DNA of 64,000 nucleotides from Actinorugispora endophytica. GTDB lineage: Bacteria > Actinomycetota > Actinomycetes > Streptosporangiales > Streptosporangiaceae. Position 1 is the stretch's first letter; each line of letters begins with the position of its first letter. The stretch is taken from contig NZ_SNYN01000004.1 in NCBI RefSeq assembly GCF_004363075.1, positions 62,001-126,000 of the forward strand. Reading direction: 5' to 3'. Positions 1 to 8,485 of this stretch are shown here, in pieces. The position numbers and the translations under genes are program-made. The notes under the pieces are model-generated. The model was not told the origin of the DNA and ran no database searches. It saw only the letters and a list, made by a program, of their open reading frames with translations.

Positions 1-122
1 TGTCCCTGGAGGCCCCCTGGCTGGAGCGGGTGTGGGACATGGCAATGGCGCCCGACGGCACGCTGTTCCTGGCGGCGGACACCGGCGTCCACGCGCTGAG
101 GCCGCTCGGAACGGTGCCGTAG
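1..122 (+). CDS. C-terminal end of a propeller-like protein (partial)
   Basis: The reading frame enters the window at base 3 and ends at the TAG at 120-122, giving about 39 residues. It contains WDMAMAPDGTLFLAADTG, which resembles one blade of an NHL/SMP30-type beta-propeller or sugar-lactone lactonase-like repeat. The rest lies outside the window, so length, localisation and function cannot be judged. It converges with the APC permease gene that ends at 155. Confidence 0.55.
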   Translation, partial: SLEAPWLERVWDMAMAPDGTLFLAADTGVHALRPLGTVP

Positions 123-154
123 GGCGGTTCCGGCGGTGCCGGCTGGCCCGGGAC

Positions 155-2134
155 TCAGCCGACGTGGATGTGGGGCCGGAGCAGAGGGTCCGGCTCCGCC
201 TCGCGGAGCACCTCGCGGGTCACCGGAGCGGTGTCGCCCTCACCGAGCAGCACGTACCGGGCCAGGTTGGTCACCGGTCCGCCCTCGGACCACTGGAAGT
301 AGCAGTGCGGGGTCCTTCCGGTCGCGTCGCGCAGGCACAGCAGGATCGCGGCGAGCGCGTTGGGGACCACGGGGCTGTCGGCGCGCAGGATCCGGTACCC
401 GGCGACCTCGGCGCCGCGGACCCGCAGCACGCTGGCGAACTCCGAGGGGTCCTGGACCGTGATCTCCAGGAACAGCGTCCGCACGTGCGGGGGGATCGGG
501 TTGAGGAGGCGCTGCTCCCGCTCCTTGCCGTGGTACTCCCAGAAGTCCCCCGCCTGGCGCTTGTTCGCGATGACGTGCAGTGGGCCGTGCCGGGCCGCGT
601 CGGTGACGAACCGGCGCGCGGCGTCGTCGAACTCCAGGACGTCGGCGCGCAGCTCGGTGCTGCGGATCACCCGGGAGACCAGGGAGATCACGATGATCCC
701 GGTGACGAACGCGAGCGAGATCGCGATGCCGTCCGGTTGCGCGACGGCGTTGTCGACCAGGGCGTAGCCGAAGACGAGCGTCACGGCGGAGAAGCCGGCG
801 GTCGCCGCGTGCCGCCTCCTGCGGCGCGCGGTCAGGGTCACCGCGACCGCCGCGGACACCAGCATCGCGAGGACGCCGGTGGCGTAGGCGCCGGCCTGGG
901 CGTTGACGTCGGCGTCGAACAGGACCGTGATGAGGAGGGCCACCGCCGTGTAGACGAGGACGACCGGCCGTACGGCCTGCCCCCAGGCCGGCGCCATCCC
1001 GTAGCGGGGCAGGTAGCGGGGGACGATGTTGACCAGTCCGGCCATCGCGGAGGCTCCGGCGAACCACAGGATCAGGATCGAGGCGATGTCGTAGGCCGTG
1101 CCGAACCCCTCGCCCAGGAGCGCGTGGGCGAGGTAGGACAGCGCGCGGCCCTCGGCCCGGCCGCCCCGCTCGAACTCCTCCGGCGGGATCAGCACCGCGG
1201 TGACGAACGTGCCGGCCAGGAGGAAGACGCTCATGACGAGCGCCGCCGCGGTGAGCATCCGCCGGGTGTTGGCGACGCGCTCGCGCAGCCGCAGCCGCGG
1301 GGTGGCGCCCCCGGCGCGCACGAGCGGCATCATGCTCACCCCGGTCTCGAAGCCGGACAGGCCCAGGGCCAGAAGTGGGAACGCCAGCACCACGCTGAGC
1401 ACGATCGACGCGGGATCACCGCCGCCCGTGGCGAGCACCGCCCGCCACCAGCCGTCGAGGGAGCCGGGGACGGCCGCGATGTGCCGCACCGCGGCCGCCA
1501 CCACGAGGGCGTTGAGGGCGAGGAACGCCGCGACCACCGGAACCGCGATCAGGATGGCCTCGGTGAAACCGGTGAGGAACACCGAGCCGAGCAGCGCCAG
1601 CAGCACCAGTGTGGTGAGGACGGGCCGCTCCCGCACCGGCTCGGGGGTGAACGGGTTCTCCACGATGTGGGCGGTGGCGTCCGCGGCGGACAGCGTGATC
1701 GTGATGATCCAGGCCGTCGCGACGAAACCGAGCAGGCACAGCACGAACAGCTTGCCGCGCCACACCGGCAGCAGGCTCTCCAGCATCGCCACCGACCCCT
1801 GCCCGTTGGGGCTCTCCGCCGCGACCCTGCGGTACATGGGGAGCATCCCGGCCAGGGTGGTGGCCACGATCAGCAGTGCGGCGAGCGGGGAGAGCGCGCC
1901 CGCCACGAGCACGGCGATGCCGGGCAGGTAGCCCAGAGTGGAGAAGTAGTCCACGCCGGTCAGACACATGACCTGCCACCAGGGGTGCTGCCGGTCGGGG
2001 TGCTCCTTGGCGGCGGGGCCGGGGACCTGGTCGACCCGGTTGCGGAGCAGCCAGCGCGTCACCTTCCCCGAAGGAGGGCGGGAGCGGACCGTGCTCTCCC
2101 ACCGCCGTGGCATCTCACCCGGTCGCGTGTCCAT
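155..2134 (-). CDS. APC-superfamily amino-acid permease with cytoplasmic C-terminal domain
   Basis: A 659-residue integral membrane protein, probably an amino-acid or cation-coupled transporter in the cytoplasmic membrane. The N-terminal third has the APC-type start [16 protein letters not shown] followed by about 12 hydrophobic segments up to roughly residue 490; the last ~160 residues are soluble ([24 protein letters not shown], ending PHIHVG), as in the long actinobacterial APC permeases. The ATG at 2134 is preceded on the minus strand by a GAGGAG ribosome site. It stands alone, with no substrate-binding or catabolic partner nearby, so the substrate is unknown. Family assignment is firm, substrate not. 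Confidence 0.8.
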   Translation of the reverse strand: MDTRPGEMPRRWESTVRSRPPSGKVTRWLLRNRVDQVPGPAAKEHPDRQHPWWQVMCLTGVDYFSTLGYLPGIAVLVAGALSPLAALLIVATTLAGMLPMYRRVAAESPNGQGSVAMLESLLPVWRGKLFVLCLLGFVATAWIITITLSAADATAHIVENPFTPEPVRERPVLTTLVLLALLGSVFLTGFTEAILIAVPVVAAFLALNALVVAAAVRHIAAVPGSLDGWWRAVLATGGGDPASIVLSVVLAFPLLALGLSGFETGVSMMPLVRAGGATPRLRLRERVANTRRMLTAAALVMSVFLLAGTFVTAVLIPPEEFERGGRAEGRALSYLAHALLGEGFGTAYDIASILILWFAGASAMAGLVNIVPRYLPRYGMAPAWGQAVRPVVLVYTAVALLITVLFDADVNAQAGAYATGVLAMLVSAAVAVTLTARRRRRHAATAGFSAVTLVFGYALVDNAVAQPDGIAISLAFVTGIIVISLVSRVIRSTELRADVLEFDDAARRFVTDAARHGPLHVIANKRQAGDFWEYHGKEREQRLLNPIPPHVRTLFLEITVQDPSEFASVLRVRGAEVAGYRILRADSPVVPNALAAILLCLRDATGRTPHCYFQWSEGGPVTNLARYVLLGEGDTAPVTREVLREAEPDPLLRPHIHVG

Positions 2135-2229
2135 GAGCGGGACTCCTCACCGCGGGGCACGGCACCCCGCCGGAGGTCTCCTACCCCCAGAGGCCCCCGG
2201 CTCGCGGTCCGCGGGGCCGGGTTCCCCGG

Positions 2230-2580
2230 TCAGGCCGTCGGGATCTCGCGGAAGTCCCCGCTGGTGGTCTTCTCCGGTGCGGCCCTCAGCCAGACGTGCC
2301 CGCCGTCGTGGGCCATCCCGTCCGGGCCGGAGTACTTGGCGGCGAACCGCGCCTCGACGTCCGCGAGGGCGTCGACCGGCCCGCCGGTGCGCGGCTCCTC
2401 GCCGACGACCTCGACGGTGCCGTTGAACCGCACTCCGCGCAGCCGGAATGATCATGGGCTTTCCGCCCTTCAAGGCCCCGAAACGGGCAGAAAGCTCAAG
2501 ACCGCTAACGAAACCCCCACACAACAGGTTCCCTGGGTGCGCCGCTCGGCGAGGAAGGCGTCGACCTCGTCCGGGGCCAT
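2230..2580 (-). pseudogene. PPOX-class (flavin/F420-type) protein, internally deleted and interrupted
   Basis: The 5' end (ATG at 2580) encodes MAPDEVDAFLAERRTQ, the typical start of small pyridoxamine-phosphate-oxidase-fold proteins, and the 3' end (to 2230) encodes RLRGVRFNGTVEVVG then the characteristic tail with KYSGPDGMAHDGGHVWLR and REIPTA. About 55-60 residues that should lie between are missing and replaced by the family A palindromic element at 2447-2519, in which the frame from 2580 runs into a TGA. A 67-codon ORF from 2433 could still be read but would lack the flavin-binding core. Intact relatives are about 140-150 residues. I read this as a dead gene. Confidence 0.75.
2447..2519. 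repeat. Family A dispersed palindromic repeat, copy 1
   Basis: About 73 bp that match, in inverted orientation, the element at 12121-12192. The core is an imperfect inverted repeat with GGGCTTTCCGCCC in one arm and GGGCAGAAAGC in the other. It lies exactly in the gap of the broken PPOX gene, with gene-like coding sequence resuming directly on both sides, so it was acquired with or after an internal deletion. No transposase is encoded; it could be a MITE-like or REP-like element. Confidence 0.7.
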
Positions 2581-2820
2581 CGCGATCCGCCGTCCGCGCC
2601 GCTGCGGTCGGAGCTGTCCGTCCACGGGCGCTCCCCCGGCCGGGTCGTCGAAGCGGGACCACTGCGGCCCCCTTCGGCGGGCCGCAGGAGAAGGCTGTCC
2701 GAATTTCGCTCGGTTCTGGAAAACGCGATCGCCTGGCCTTCGGATTCTCAGGTGCTGAGATCATTCATTGCCCGTCCGGGGCCGAGTCAGTATGCTTCCC
2801 CGGGTGCGTGGATATCCCTG

Positions 2821-2837
2821 TTGGCGCTTATCGCCAA
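2821..2837. promoter_or_regulatory. Inverted repeat upstream of the EctC-like cassette
   Basis: TTGGCG and CGCCAA form a perfect 6-bp inverted repeat around a 5-bp spacer, about 70 bp before the first gene of the cassette. The surrounding 2581-2907 stretch holds no gene and is noticeably more AT-rich than the flanks. A second short palindrome, GGTACGGTACC, sits at about 2861-2871 with a possible -10 (GATAACT) after it. The position suits a transcription-factor operator; no regulator gene is in the cassette. Confidence 0.4.
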
Positions 2838-2907
2838 TTAATCGGAATCGGCCGATCCAGAGGTACGGTACCCGATAACTGACCGAAACACGCAGTGGAG
2901 TCCGATA

Positions 2908-3294
2908 ATGCTCGTTCGCTCGCTCGCCGACGTCGCGGGGTCGAAATTCGATGTCGACTGGGGAAACGGGACCAGTGTGCGGCTGCTCACGGCGGCCGAC
3001 GCGATGGGGTTCACCGTCTGCCACACGGTCGTCCGCGCGGGAACCTCGTCGTACCTGCAGTACAGGGCGCACCGGGAGGCGTGCTTCTGCGTCTCGGGCG
3101 CGGGGACGATCGAGGACGACCAGGGCGTCGAGCACCGGATCACCCCGGGGGTCCTGTACGCCCTCGACGAGGGCGACCGCCATCACCTGCGCGCGGAACC
3201 GGGCGAGGACCTGGTCCTGCTGAGCGTTTTCAACCCTCCGCTCGAAGGAACGGAGCGGCACCTGCTCGACCGGGTCGAGGCCTCCTCCTACTGA
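2908..3294 (+). CDS. Ectoine-synthase-like cupin (solo EctC homologue)
   Basis: At 128 residues it has the length of EctC, the iron-dependent cupin that closes the ring of ectoine from N-gamma-acetyl-diaminobutyrate. The metal ligands known from EctC structures are all present at matching positions: Glu57 in AHREACFC, Tyr84 in LYALD and His92 in DRHHLRA; Arg25, Thr40 and the VFNPPL strand are also kept, while the cysteine just before VFNPP is Ser. No ectA, ectB or ectD is near. Instead it leads a five-gene cassette with an adenylating ligase, so it probably cyclises a different amide or amino substrate. GGAG lies shortly before the ATG. Family strong; substrate unknown. Confidence 0.85.
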   Translation: MLVRSLADVAGSKFDVDWGNGTSVRLLTAADAMGFTVCHTVVRAGTSSYLQYRAHREACFCVSGAGTIEDDQGVEHRITPGVLYALDEGDRHHLRAEPGEDLVLLSVFNPPLEGTERHLLDRVEASSY

Positions 3295-3312
3295 CCTCCA
3301 AGGCGGCCGAAC

Positions 3313-4875
3313 GTGAAATTCCACGAGTACTTCGAGAGTAACGCCGACGCGTTCCCGGAAAGAACGGCGGCGACCTTCGACGGGAAAAGCGTCGTTTACG
3401 GGGAACTGGACGCCCTGGCCGAGCGCCACCGCGCCGCCCTGGTGGGGCACGGGGCCCGCCCGGGCGACAGGGTCGTGCTGTACGCGGAGCTCTCGGCGGA
3501 GGCGGTCGCCGCCGTCATCGGGATTCTGAAGGCGGGGTGCGTCGTGGTCACGACCCACCCGTCGTTCGACCGGAGGAAACTCGTCCACCAGGCCAGGGAG
3601 GCGGACGCCGCGTTCCTGGTGACCGACCGTCCGGACGTTTTCGAGGGGGTCTTCGACGAGACGCCCCTCGACGCGGTCCTGCCCCTGGGCGGCGGACCCG
3701 AGGCGGAGCCGCTGCTCCGGCGGCGGCCCCCGGCCGTGCCCCGCAGCGACGACGCCGGAATCCCGCTGGAGGGAGAGCTGGCCGCGCTCTTCTACACGTC
3801 CGGCTCCAGCTCGGCCCCCAAGGGGGTGGCCGTCAGCCACGGCAACATGGTCGCCGCGTTCGAGGCGGTGACGTCGTACCAGGCCAACACGGCCGACGAC
3901 GTCGTCCTGACGTTCACGCCGATCGGCTCGGACTTCGGTTTCCACAACGTCATGATGCCGCTGGCCTTCGGCGGCCGCGTCGTGGCGTGCCGGGCCCTGC
4001 CCGAGGACCCGCGCGCGCTGATCGACCTGGTCGACCGCGAGAGGGTCACCGGCATACACGCCTTCCCCCCCGTGCTGGCGCGCCTGTGCGGCCTCGACGA
4101 CCTGCACCGGTACGAGGTGCCCTCGCTCCGGTACGTCTCGAGCAGCGGGCAGCGGCTGCCGGTCGAGCACATCAGGAGGCTCAGGGACGCGTTCCCCCGC
4201 GTCCTGATCCACTCGATGTACGGCCTGACCGAGTGCAAGAGGGTCGCCTACCTCCCGCCGGACGAGATCGACCGGCACCCGGACTCGGTCGGGCGGCCGC
4301 TTCCCGGGGTCCGCGCCCACATCGTGGGGGACGACGGCCGCCCCGTCACGGAACCCGGCGCCGTCGGGGAGCTCGCGGTGGCCGGGGACCTGGTCATGCA
4401 GGGCTACTGGAGGAGGCCCGAGCTGACCCGCCGGGTGATCCGGCGCGACGTCCTCGGCGAGTCCAGGCTGCTCCTCACCGGCGACCTCTTCCGGAGGGAC
4501 CGGGACGGCCTCCTGTACTGGGTGGCCCGGCGGGACGAGGTCTTCGCGCGCTCGGTGTTCAAGGTCGACCCGCACGAGGTCGAGGCGCGGATCCGCGAAC
4601 TCCCCGGCGTGGCGGACTGCGCGGTCGTCCCGGTCGCCGACGACTCCGCCGGGAGCGTCCCGGTGGCCTGCGTCGTCCCGCGCGACCGCGCCGGGGTGGG
4701 GGAGAGGGAGGTCATCGACCACTGCGCGGAGCGGCTCGACTGGCACATGGTCCCGGCGAGGGTCGTCTTCCACCGGAGGCTGCCGCTGACCGCGTCGGGG
4801 AAGACCGACAGGCGGGCCCTGGCCCGCGCGCTGGAGGAGTCCGGACGGGACGGGGCGAAGGGAGGGGCGCGGTGA
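3313..4875 (+). CDS. AMP-forming ligase / freestanding adenylation enzyme
   Basis: A 520-residue member of the acyl-adenylate superfamily that would activate a carboxylic or amino acid as an AMP ester for thioester or amide formation. Visible core motifs: A3 FYTSGSSSAPKG (160-171), A5 MYGLTECKRVAYLPP (from 302), A7 LLLTGDL (386-392) and A10 LTASGKTDRRAL with the catalytic Lys497. The TECKRVAYLPP signature recalls carrier-protein ligases of the prolyl-ACP type and exosortase-associated ligases. The A8 loop reads ARRDEVFARSVFKVDP and lacks the usual IK step. It follows the EctC-like gene by 18 bp and overlaps the next gene by 4 bp. AGG arginine codons cluster here (around 4171-4190), unusual for the window. 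No carrier protein is visible beside it. Confidence 0.85.
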   Translation: MKFHEYFESNADAFPERTAATFDGKSVVYGELDALAERHRAALVGHGARPGDRVVLYAELSAEAVAAVIGILKAGCVVVTTHPSFDRRKLVHQAREADAAFLVTDRPDVFEGVFDETPLDAVLPLGGGPEAEPLLRRRPPAVPRSDDAGIPLEGELAALFYTSGSSSAPKGVAVSHGNMVAAFEAVTSYQANTADDVVLTFTPIGSDFGFHNVMMPLAFGGRVVACRALPEDPRALIDLVDRERVTGIHAFPPVLARLCGLDDLHRYEVPSLRYVSSSGQRLPVEHIRRLRDAFPRVLIHSMYGLTECKRVAYLPPDEIDRHPDSVGRPLPGVRAHIVGDDGRPVTEPGAVGELAVAGDLVMQGYWRRPELTRRVIRRDVLGESRLLLTGDLFRRDRDGLLYWVARRDEVFARSVFKVDPHEVEARIRELPGVADCAVVPVADDSAGSVPVACVVPRDRAGVGEREVIDHCAERLDWHMVPARVVFHRRLPLTASGKTDRRALARALEESGRDGAKGGAR

Positions 4876-5903
4876 GCGAGGAAGCGCTGGAGCAGGGGAG
4901 CCCCCTGCGGGACTACGTCGAGGGCTCCGCCATGACCGCCCTGGTGGAGGAGTTCGACTCCCTGGCGACCGGCCGCAACCAGATCCCCGCCCGGCCGGTC
5001 CGCTCCACCGTCAGGGACCGGGTCCACGACCGGGCGCTGCTCGACTACCAGGACATGATGACCGAGCGCTCCGGGCCGCTCTTCCGGCACTTCCTGGCGA
5101 GCGTCCCGGGCATCCTGGAGGAGATGTCGCGCGTGGGCACGGTGCTGTCGCGCCTGGCCGAGCGCTGGTCCGAGCAGGAGGGCCGCGGCCTGACCTTCTA
5201 CGAGGGCGACGCCTTCGACGGGACCAACGGGCGCACGCTGGCGGCCGTGTCGCGGGGGCGGATCACGACGCTGACGTCCTCGCCCAACCGCGCGAACGAG
5301 CCCTGGTTCCGCACCTTCGCGGACCCCGCCGTCTCGCGGTACTTCCCCGGGTCGCTCTTCGAGCTGACCACCGACGTGCTGCGCGGGAGCGAGGAGTACC
5401 GGCCGTTCCGCGACGGCGTCGACTTCTTCTACGAGACGGCCGCGTTCCAGTTCTACGGAAGGGACCGCGACCGGCAGGTCGCGCACGTCGCCGACTTCCT
5501 GCGGCCCGACGGGATCGCCTTCTTCCTGGAGAAGCTCGACCACCCGGACCCGGCCGAGTACGAGCGCAGGGAGGACGTCAAGGACGGCGTCCACAAGGCG
5601 CTGTACTTCTCGCCCGAGGAGATCGAGTGGAAGCGCGGGCGGATGCTGTCCCGGATGAGCGACGGCCAGGTGACCCTGGAGGAGCTGGCCGGCGTGCTGG
5701 GCCGGTTCTTCGACCACGTCTTCCTGATCTGGAACGGGACGAACTTCTACGAGGTCGCGGCCTCCAACAGCGCCGGGAGACTGCGCGAGTTCCTCGAGGT
5801 CTCGGGGCAGCCCGTCATCCCCGACCAGTTCTGCTGTGAGACACCGGTCGTCCGCCGCATCGGAGGGCGCCAACAGGAGGAGGAACCGTGGCAGACGACG
5901 TGA
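4872..5903 (+). CDS. Putative SAM-dependent methyltransferase of the EctC-like cassette
   Basis: A 343-residue protein starting at a GTG that overlaps the ligase stop codon (GTGA arrangement), so translation is coupled. The middle looks like a class I methyltransferase: a degenerate motif I FYEGDAFDGTNGRTLA near residue 115, then LTSSPNRANEPWF, VDFFYETAAFQFYGRDR and the post-motif strand FLRPDGIAFFLEKL. The long helical N-terminus and the C-terminal tail (PVIPDQFCCETPVVRR) are not familiar. The weak glycine loop leaves open that it no longer methylates. Its place inside the operon suggests it modifies the product of the ligase or cyclase. Confidence 0.65.
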   Translation: MSEEALEQGSPLRDYVEGSAMTALVEEFDSLATGRNQIPARPVRSTVRDRVHDRALLDYQDMMTERSGPLFRHFLASVPGILEEMSRVGTVLSRLAERWSEQEGRGLTFYEGDAFDGTNGRTLAAVSRGRITTLTSSPNRANEPWFRTFADPAVSRYFPGSLFELTTDVLRGSEEYRPFRDGVDFFYETAAFQFYGRDRDRQVAHVADFLRPDGIAFFLEKLDHPDPAEYERREDVKDGVHKALYFSPEEIEWKRGRMLSRMSDGQVTLEELAGVLGRFFDHVFLIWNGTNFYEVAASNSAGRLREFLEVSGQPVIPDQFCCETPVVRRIGGRQQEEEPWQTT

Positions 5904-7012
5904 CCCCGCAGGCGGGGGAGCGGATCGACGCGCTGGCCGGGAGGTGGCGGGAGCGGGCCGCCCGCACCGCGCGGACCGGGACGCTGCCCGCGGAGACGCT
6001 GGAGGAGCTGTTCGACGCGGGCCTCCTCCAGTTGGCCGCCGCCGAGCGGTACGGCGGCCTCGGCGCGGCCTGGCCGGTCCTGGCCGACGCGGCGCGGCGC
6101 GCGGCGCGCGCCTGCCCGTCGACCGGGTGGACGGTCGGCGTCGTCGGCGCGCACGCCGGCGTGGCGAGCCGGTTCCCCGACGCCGCGGCCGGGGCGCTCT
6201 TCGCGGACGGGCCCCGGCAGCTGTTCGCGACCGCCTCCGTCACCGCGAACGGCGTGGTCGAACGGGTGGAGGGCGGCTTCCGGATCGACGGGGAGTGGCG
6301 GTTCTGCTCGGGGATCGACCACGCCTCCTGGGTGATCGTCAACGGCGCCTGCGCGAACGCCCCGGAGGAGGGACGGCTCCTCCTCCCGGTCCCGGCCGAC
6401 CGGGTGCGCGTCTCGGACACCTGGCACGTGACGGGGATGTCGGGGACGGGGTCCAGGAGCGCCGTCCTGGACGACGTTCTTGTTCCGGAGAAGTCGGTCG
6501 CCCCTCTCGGCGCGTGCTTCGGGGAGCGCTGGACGGGACGGGCGGGGGAGGACGGCTACCTCCTGGAGGTCCCGTTCACCGACTACGTGAACAGCGTGGT
6601 CATCGGCCCGATCCTCGGCTGTGCCGAGGGCGCCTACCGCGAGTACGCGGCCTCGGCGCGGGCCTCGGGCCGGGCCGACCAGCCCGCCGTCCAGATGGGG
6701 CTGGCGGAGAGCGCGGCGGAGCTGGCCTGCGCCGGGCACCTGTACGACGCGGTGGCGGCCACGCTGCACGCCGCCGGGACGGAGCGCCGCGCGCTCTCGC
6801 CGAAGGAGGCCGGGACGGTCAGGCGCGACCGCGCCTACCTCGCCCGCCTGTGCGTCGACGCGGTCCAGCGGCTGGTGGCGCTGGCGGGCACGGCCGCGCA
6901 CTCCGAGGACGCGGTGCTCTCCCGCCACTGGCGGGACCTGCAGATGATGGCGGCGCACCGCGACGTGAGCTGGGCGGCCAACTACCCGGCCTTCGCGGCG
7001 GTGGACGCCTGA
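5888..7012 (+). CDS. Acyl-CoA-dehydrogenase-fold flavin oxidoreductase/monooxygenase
   Basis: A 374-residue protein of the acyl-CoA dehydrogenase superfamily, closest in layout to the two-component flavin monooxygenases (HsaA/KijD3-like group D) rather than to beta-oxidation enzymes. It shows LQLAAAERYGGLGAAWPVL, WRFCSGIDHASWVIVNG and DTWHVTGMSGTGSRSAVL (GMSGTGS loop of this group). The beta-oxidation catalytic Glu context is absent. It starts at a GTG with the strong AGGAGGAGG site and overlaps the upstream gene by 16 bp. Likely role: hydroxylation, N-oxidation or desaturation of the cassette product; the reductase partner would be elsewhere. Confidence 0.75.
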   Translation: MADDVTPQAGERIDALAGRWRERAARTARTGTLPAETLEELFDAGLLQLAAAERYGGLGAAWPVLADAARRAARACPSTGWTVGVVGAHAGVASRFPDAAAGALFADGPRQLFATASVTANGVVERVEGGFRIDGEWRFCSGIDHASWVIVNGACANAPEEGRLLLPVPADRVRVSDTWHVTGMSGTGSRSAVLDDVLVPEKSVAPLGACFGERWTGRAGEDGYLLEVPFTDYVNSVVIGPILGCAEGAYREYAASARASGRADQPAVQMGLAESAAELACAGHLYDAVAATLHAAGTERRALSPKEAGTVRRDRAYLARLCVDAVQRLVALAGTAAHSEDAVLSRHWRDLQMMAAHRDVSWAANYPAFAAVDA

Positions 7013-7014
7013 CC

Positions 7015-7048
7015 CCCTTCCCCGCCGGTCGCGACCGGCGGGGAAGGG
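7015..7048. terminator. 34-bp perfect palindrome after the flavoprotein gene
   Basis: Two 17-bp arms (CCCTTCCCCGCCGGTCG and its exact complement) meet with no spacer, 3 bp after the stop codon. There is no T-run. It could be a transcription attenuator that lowers expression of the MFS gene beginning at 7081, or an mRNA-stabilising hairpin. Confidence 0.6.
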
Positions 7049-7080
7049 CCGGTGACCGCACGAGAGAAGGCCTACGGACG

Positions 7081-8304
7081 ATGCCGACCCGCCACGCCGG
7101 CCTCCCGCGCGCCGCGAGGGGGCGGCTCGCCGGCGGGTTCCTGCTCTTCCTCCTCTCCTCCTTCGGGCAGACGTTCTTCGTCTCGCTCTTCTCCGACGAC
7201 ATCCGCGCCGACCACGGCCTCTCCCACGGCGGGTTCGGCTCGCTCTTCATGCTGGCGACCCTTGCCGGGGCGCTGGCCCTGACGAGGGTCGGCGGGGTCG
7301 TCGACCGGTGGAGCGCGCGCACGGTGGTGCTGGTCTCGGTCCCGGCGCTCGCGCTGGGCGCGGCGGCGATGGCGCTCGCGACGCACGTGCTGACGCTCTT
7401 CCTCGCCCTGTTCGTCCTGCGCCTGTTCGGGCAGGGGATGATGACGCACACGTCCTTCACCCTGATGGGCCGGTGGTTCGACCGGGGGCGGGGGCGCGCC
7501 ACGTCGGTGGCCGCGCTGGGCCTGAACGCGGGGGAGGCGCTGCTGCCCCTGGCGGTCGTCGCGGTGGCCGCCGCCGCGCGGTGGCGCGAGGTGTGGTGGC
7601 TGGCGGCCGCCGCGGTGCTCCTCTCGCTCTGGCCGCTGGTCGCACTGCTGGGAGGGGGGCGCGGGCCCGGCGGCCGTCCCGGGGAGCGGCCCGCGCGCGG
7701 CGCCCGCGACCGGACCCGCCGGGAGGCGCTGCGCGACCCGGGCTTCCACCTCCTCGTCGCGGCGATGGCGGCCCCGGCCCTGGTCGGCAACACCGTCTTC
7801 TTCCACCAGGCCCACCTGGGGGAGCTGCGGGGTTGGCCGCCGGAGGTCCTGGCGTCGGCCTTCACCGCCTACGCGGCGGTGACGGTCGTCGCGAACCTGG
7901 CGGGCGGCCACCTGGTGGACCGGTTCACCGCGCTGCGGACGGTGCCGTTCTACCTGCTGCCGCTCGGCTGCGGGCTGCTCGTGCTCGCCGCGGTGGACGA
8001 GCCGTGGGGCGCCTTCGCCTTCATGGCGCTGTACGGCGTCACCAACGGGCTCTCGCTGGGCCTGTTCGGCGCGGTGTGGCCGGAGATGTACGGGACGGCG
8101 CACCTGGGGGCGATCCGCTCGGTGGTGGTGGCGGTCCTGGTGTTCGCGTCGGCCGCGGGCCCGGGCGTCACCGGTCTTCTGATCGACGCCGGGGTCGCCT
8201 ATCCGCCCCAGGTCGCGGCGCTGGGCGCCTACTGCCTGGCCGCGTCCCTCGCCGCGGCCGCCGCCACCCGCGCCCGTCGGGGGAGCGGCTCCCGTCCGCG
8301 CTGA
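7081..8304 (+). CDS. MFS transporter, probable product exporter of the cassette
   Basis: A 407-residue, 12-segment major facilitator protein, with the loop 2-3 motif region GGVVDRWSART and a central hydrophilic stretch (GRGPGGRPGERPARG, about residues 195-215) dividing two six-helix halves. The ATG at 7081 lies 68 bp after the flavoprotein, on the far side of the 34-bp palindrome. Being the last gene of a small biosynthetic-looking operon, it most likely exports the product or confers self-resistance. The hairpin at 8325-8346 would end the transcript. Confidence 0.8.
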   Translation: MPTRHAGLPRAARGRLAGGFLLFLLSSFGQTFFVSLFSDDIRADHGLSHGGFGSLFMLATLAGALALTRVGGVVDRWSARTVVLVSVPALALGAAAMALATHVLTLFLALFVLRLFGQGMMTHTSFTLMGRWFDRGRGRATSVAALGLNAGEALLPLAVVAVAAAARWREVWWLAAAAVLLSLWPLVALLGGGRGPGGRPGERPARGARDRTRREALRDPGFHLLVAAMAAPALVGNTVFFHQAHLGELRGWPPEVLASAFTAYAAVTVVANLAGGHLVDRFTALRTVPFYLLPLGCGLLVLAAVDEPWGAFAFMALYGVTNGLSLGLFGAVWPEMYGTAHLGAIRSVVVAVLVFASAAGPGVTGLLIDAGVAYPPQVAALGAYCLAASLAAAAATRARRGSGSRPR

Positions 8305-8324
8305 CGGGGAGGGCCTGCCGAACT

Positions 8325-8346
8325 CCCGTGCGGCCTCCGGCACGGG
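8325..8346. terminator. Hairpin between convergent MFS and metalloprotease genes
   Basis: CCCGTGC and GCACGGG pair around an 8-base loop, 20 bp after the MFS stop codon. No T-run follows. It is placed to stop transcription from the cassette side; the minus-strand gene ends 140 bp further on. Confidence 0.45.
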
Positions 8347-8485
8347 GCCGGCGCGCGGGTGGACGGACCGGACCCCGGGCTTGTCCGGTCGAGGGGATCA
8401 CAGGGGCGTCCGGACGGACGTGGGGCCGGGGGCCGGTTCGCGGCACCTCCTCCGGATACCGAACGACCCCCGCGCCGGAGCTTCC

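Noticed and set aside
32-2758. A 908-codon plus-strand frame and similar long plus-strand frames at 30480-33392 and 33466-37878
   Set aside because: They are antisense shadows of the permease and NACHT genes, rich in Arg, Gly and Pro with no motifs.
2908-3294. A true ectoine operon
   Set aside because: No ectA, ectB or ectD is adjacent, and neighbouring genes are ligase, methyltransferase-like and flavoprotein genes. The cupin is therefore described as EctC-like only.
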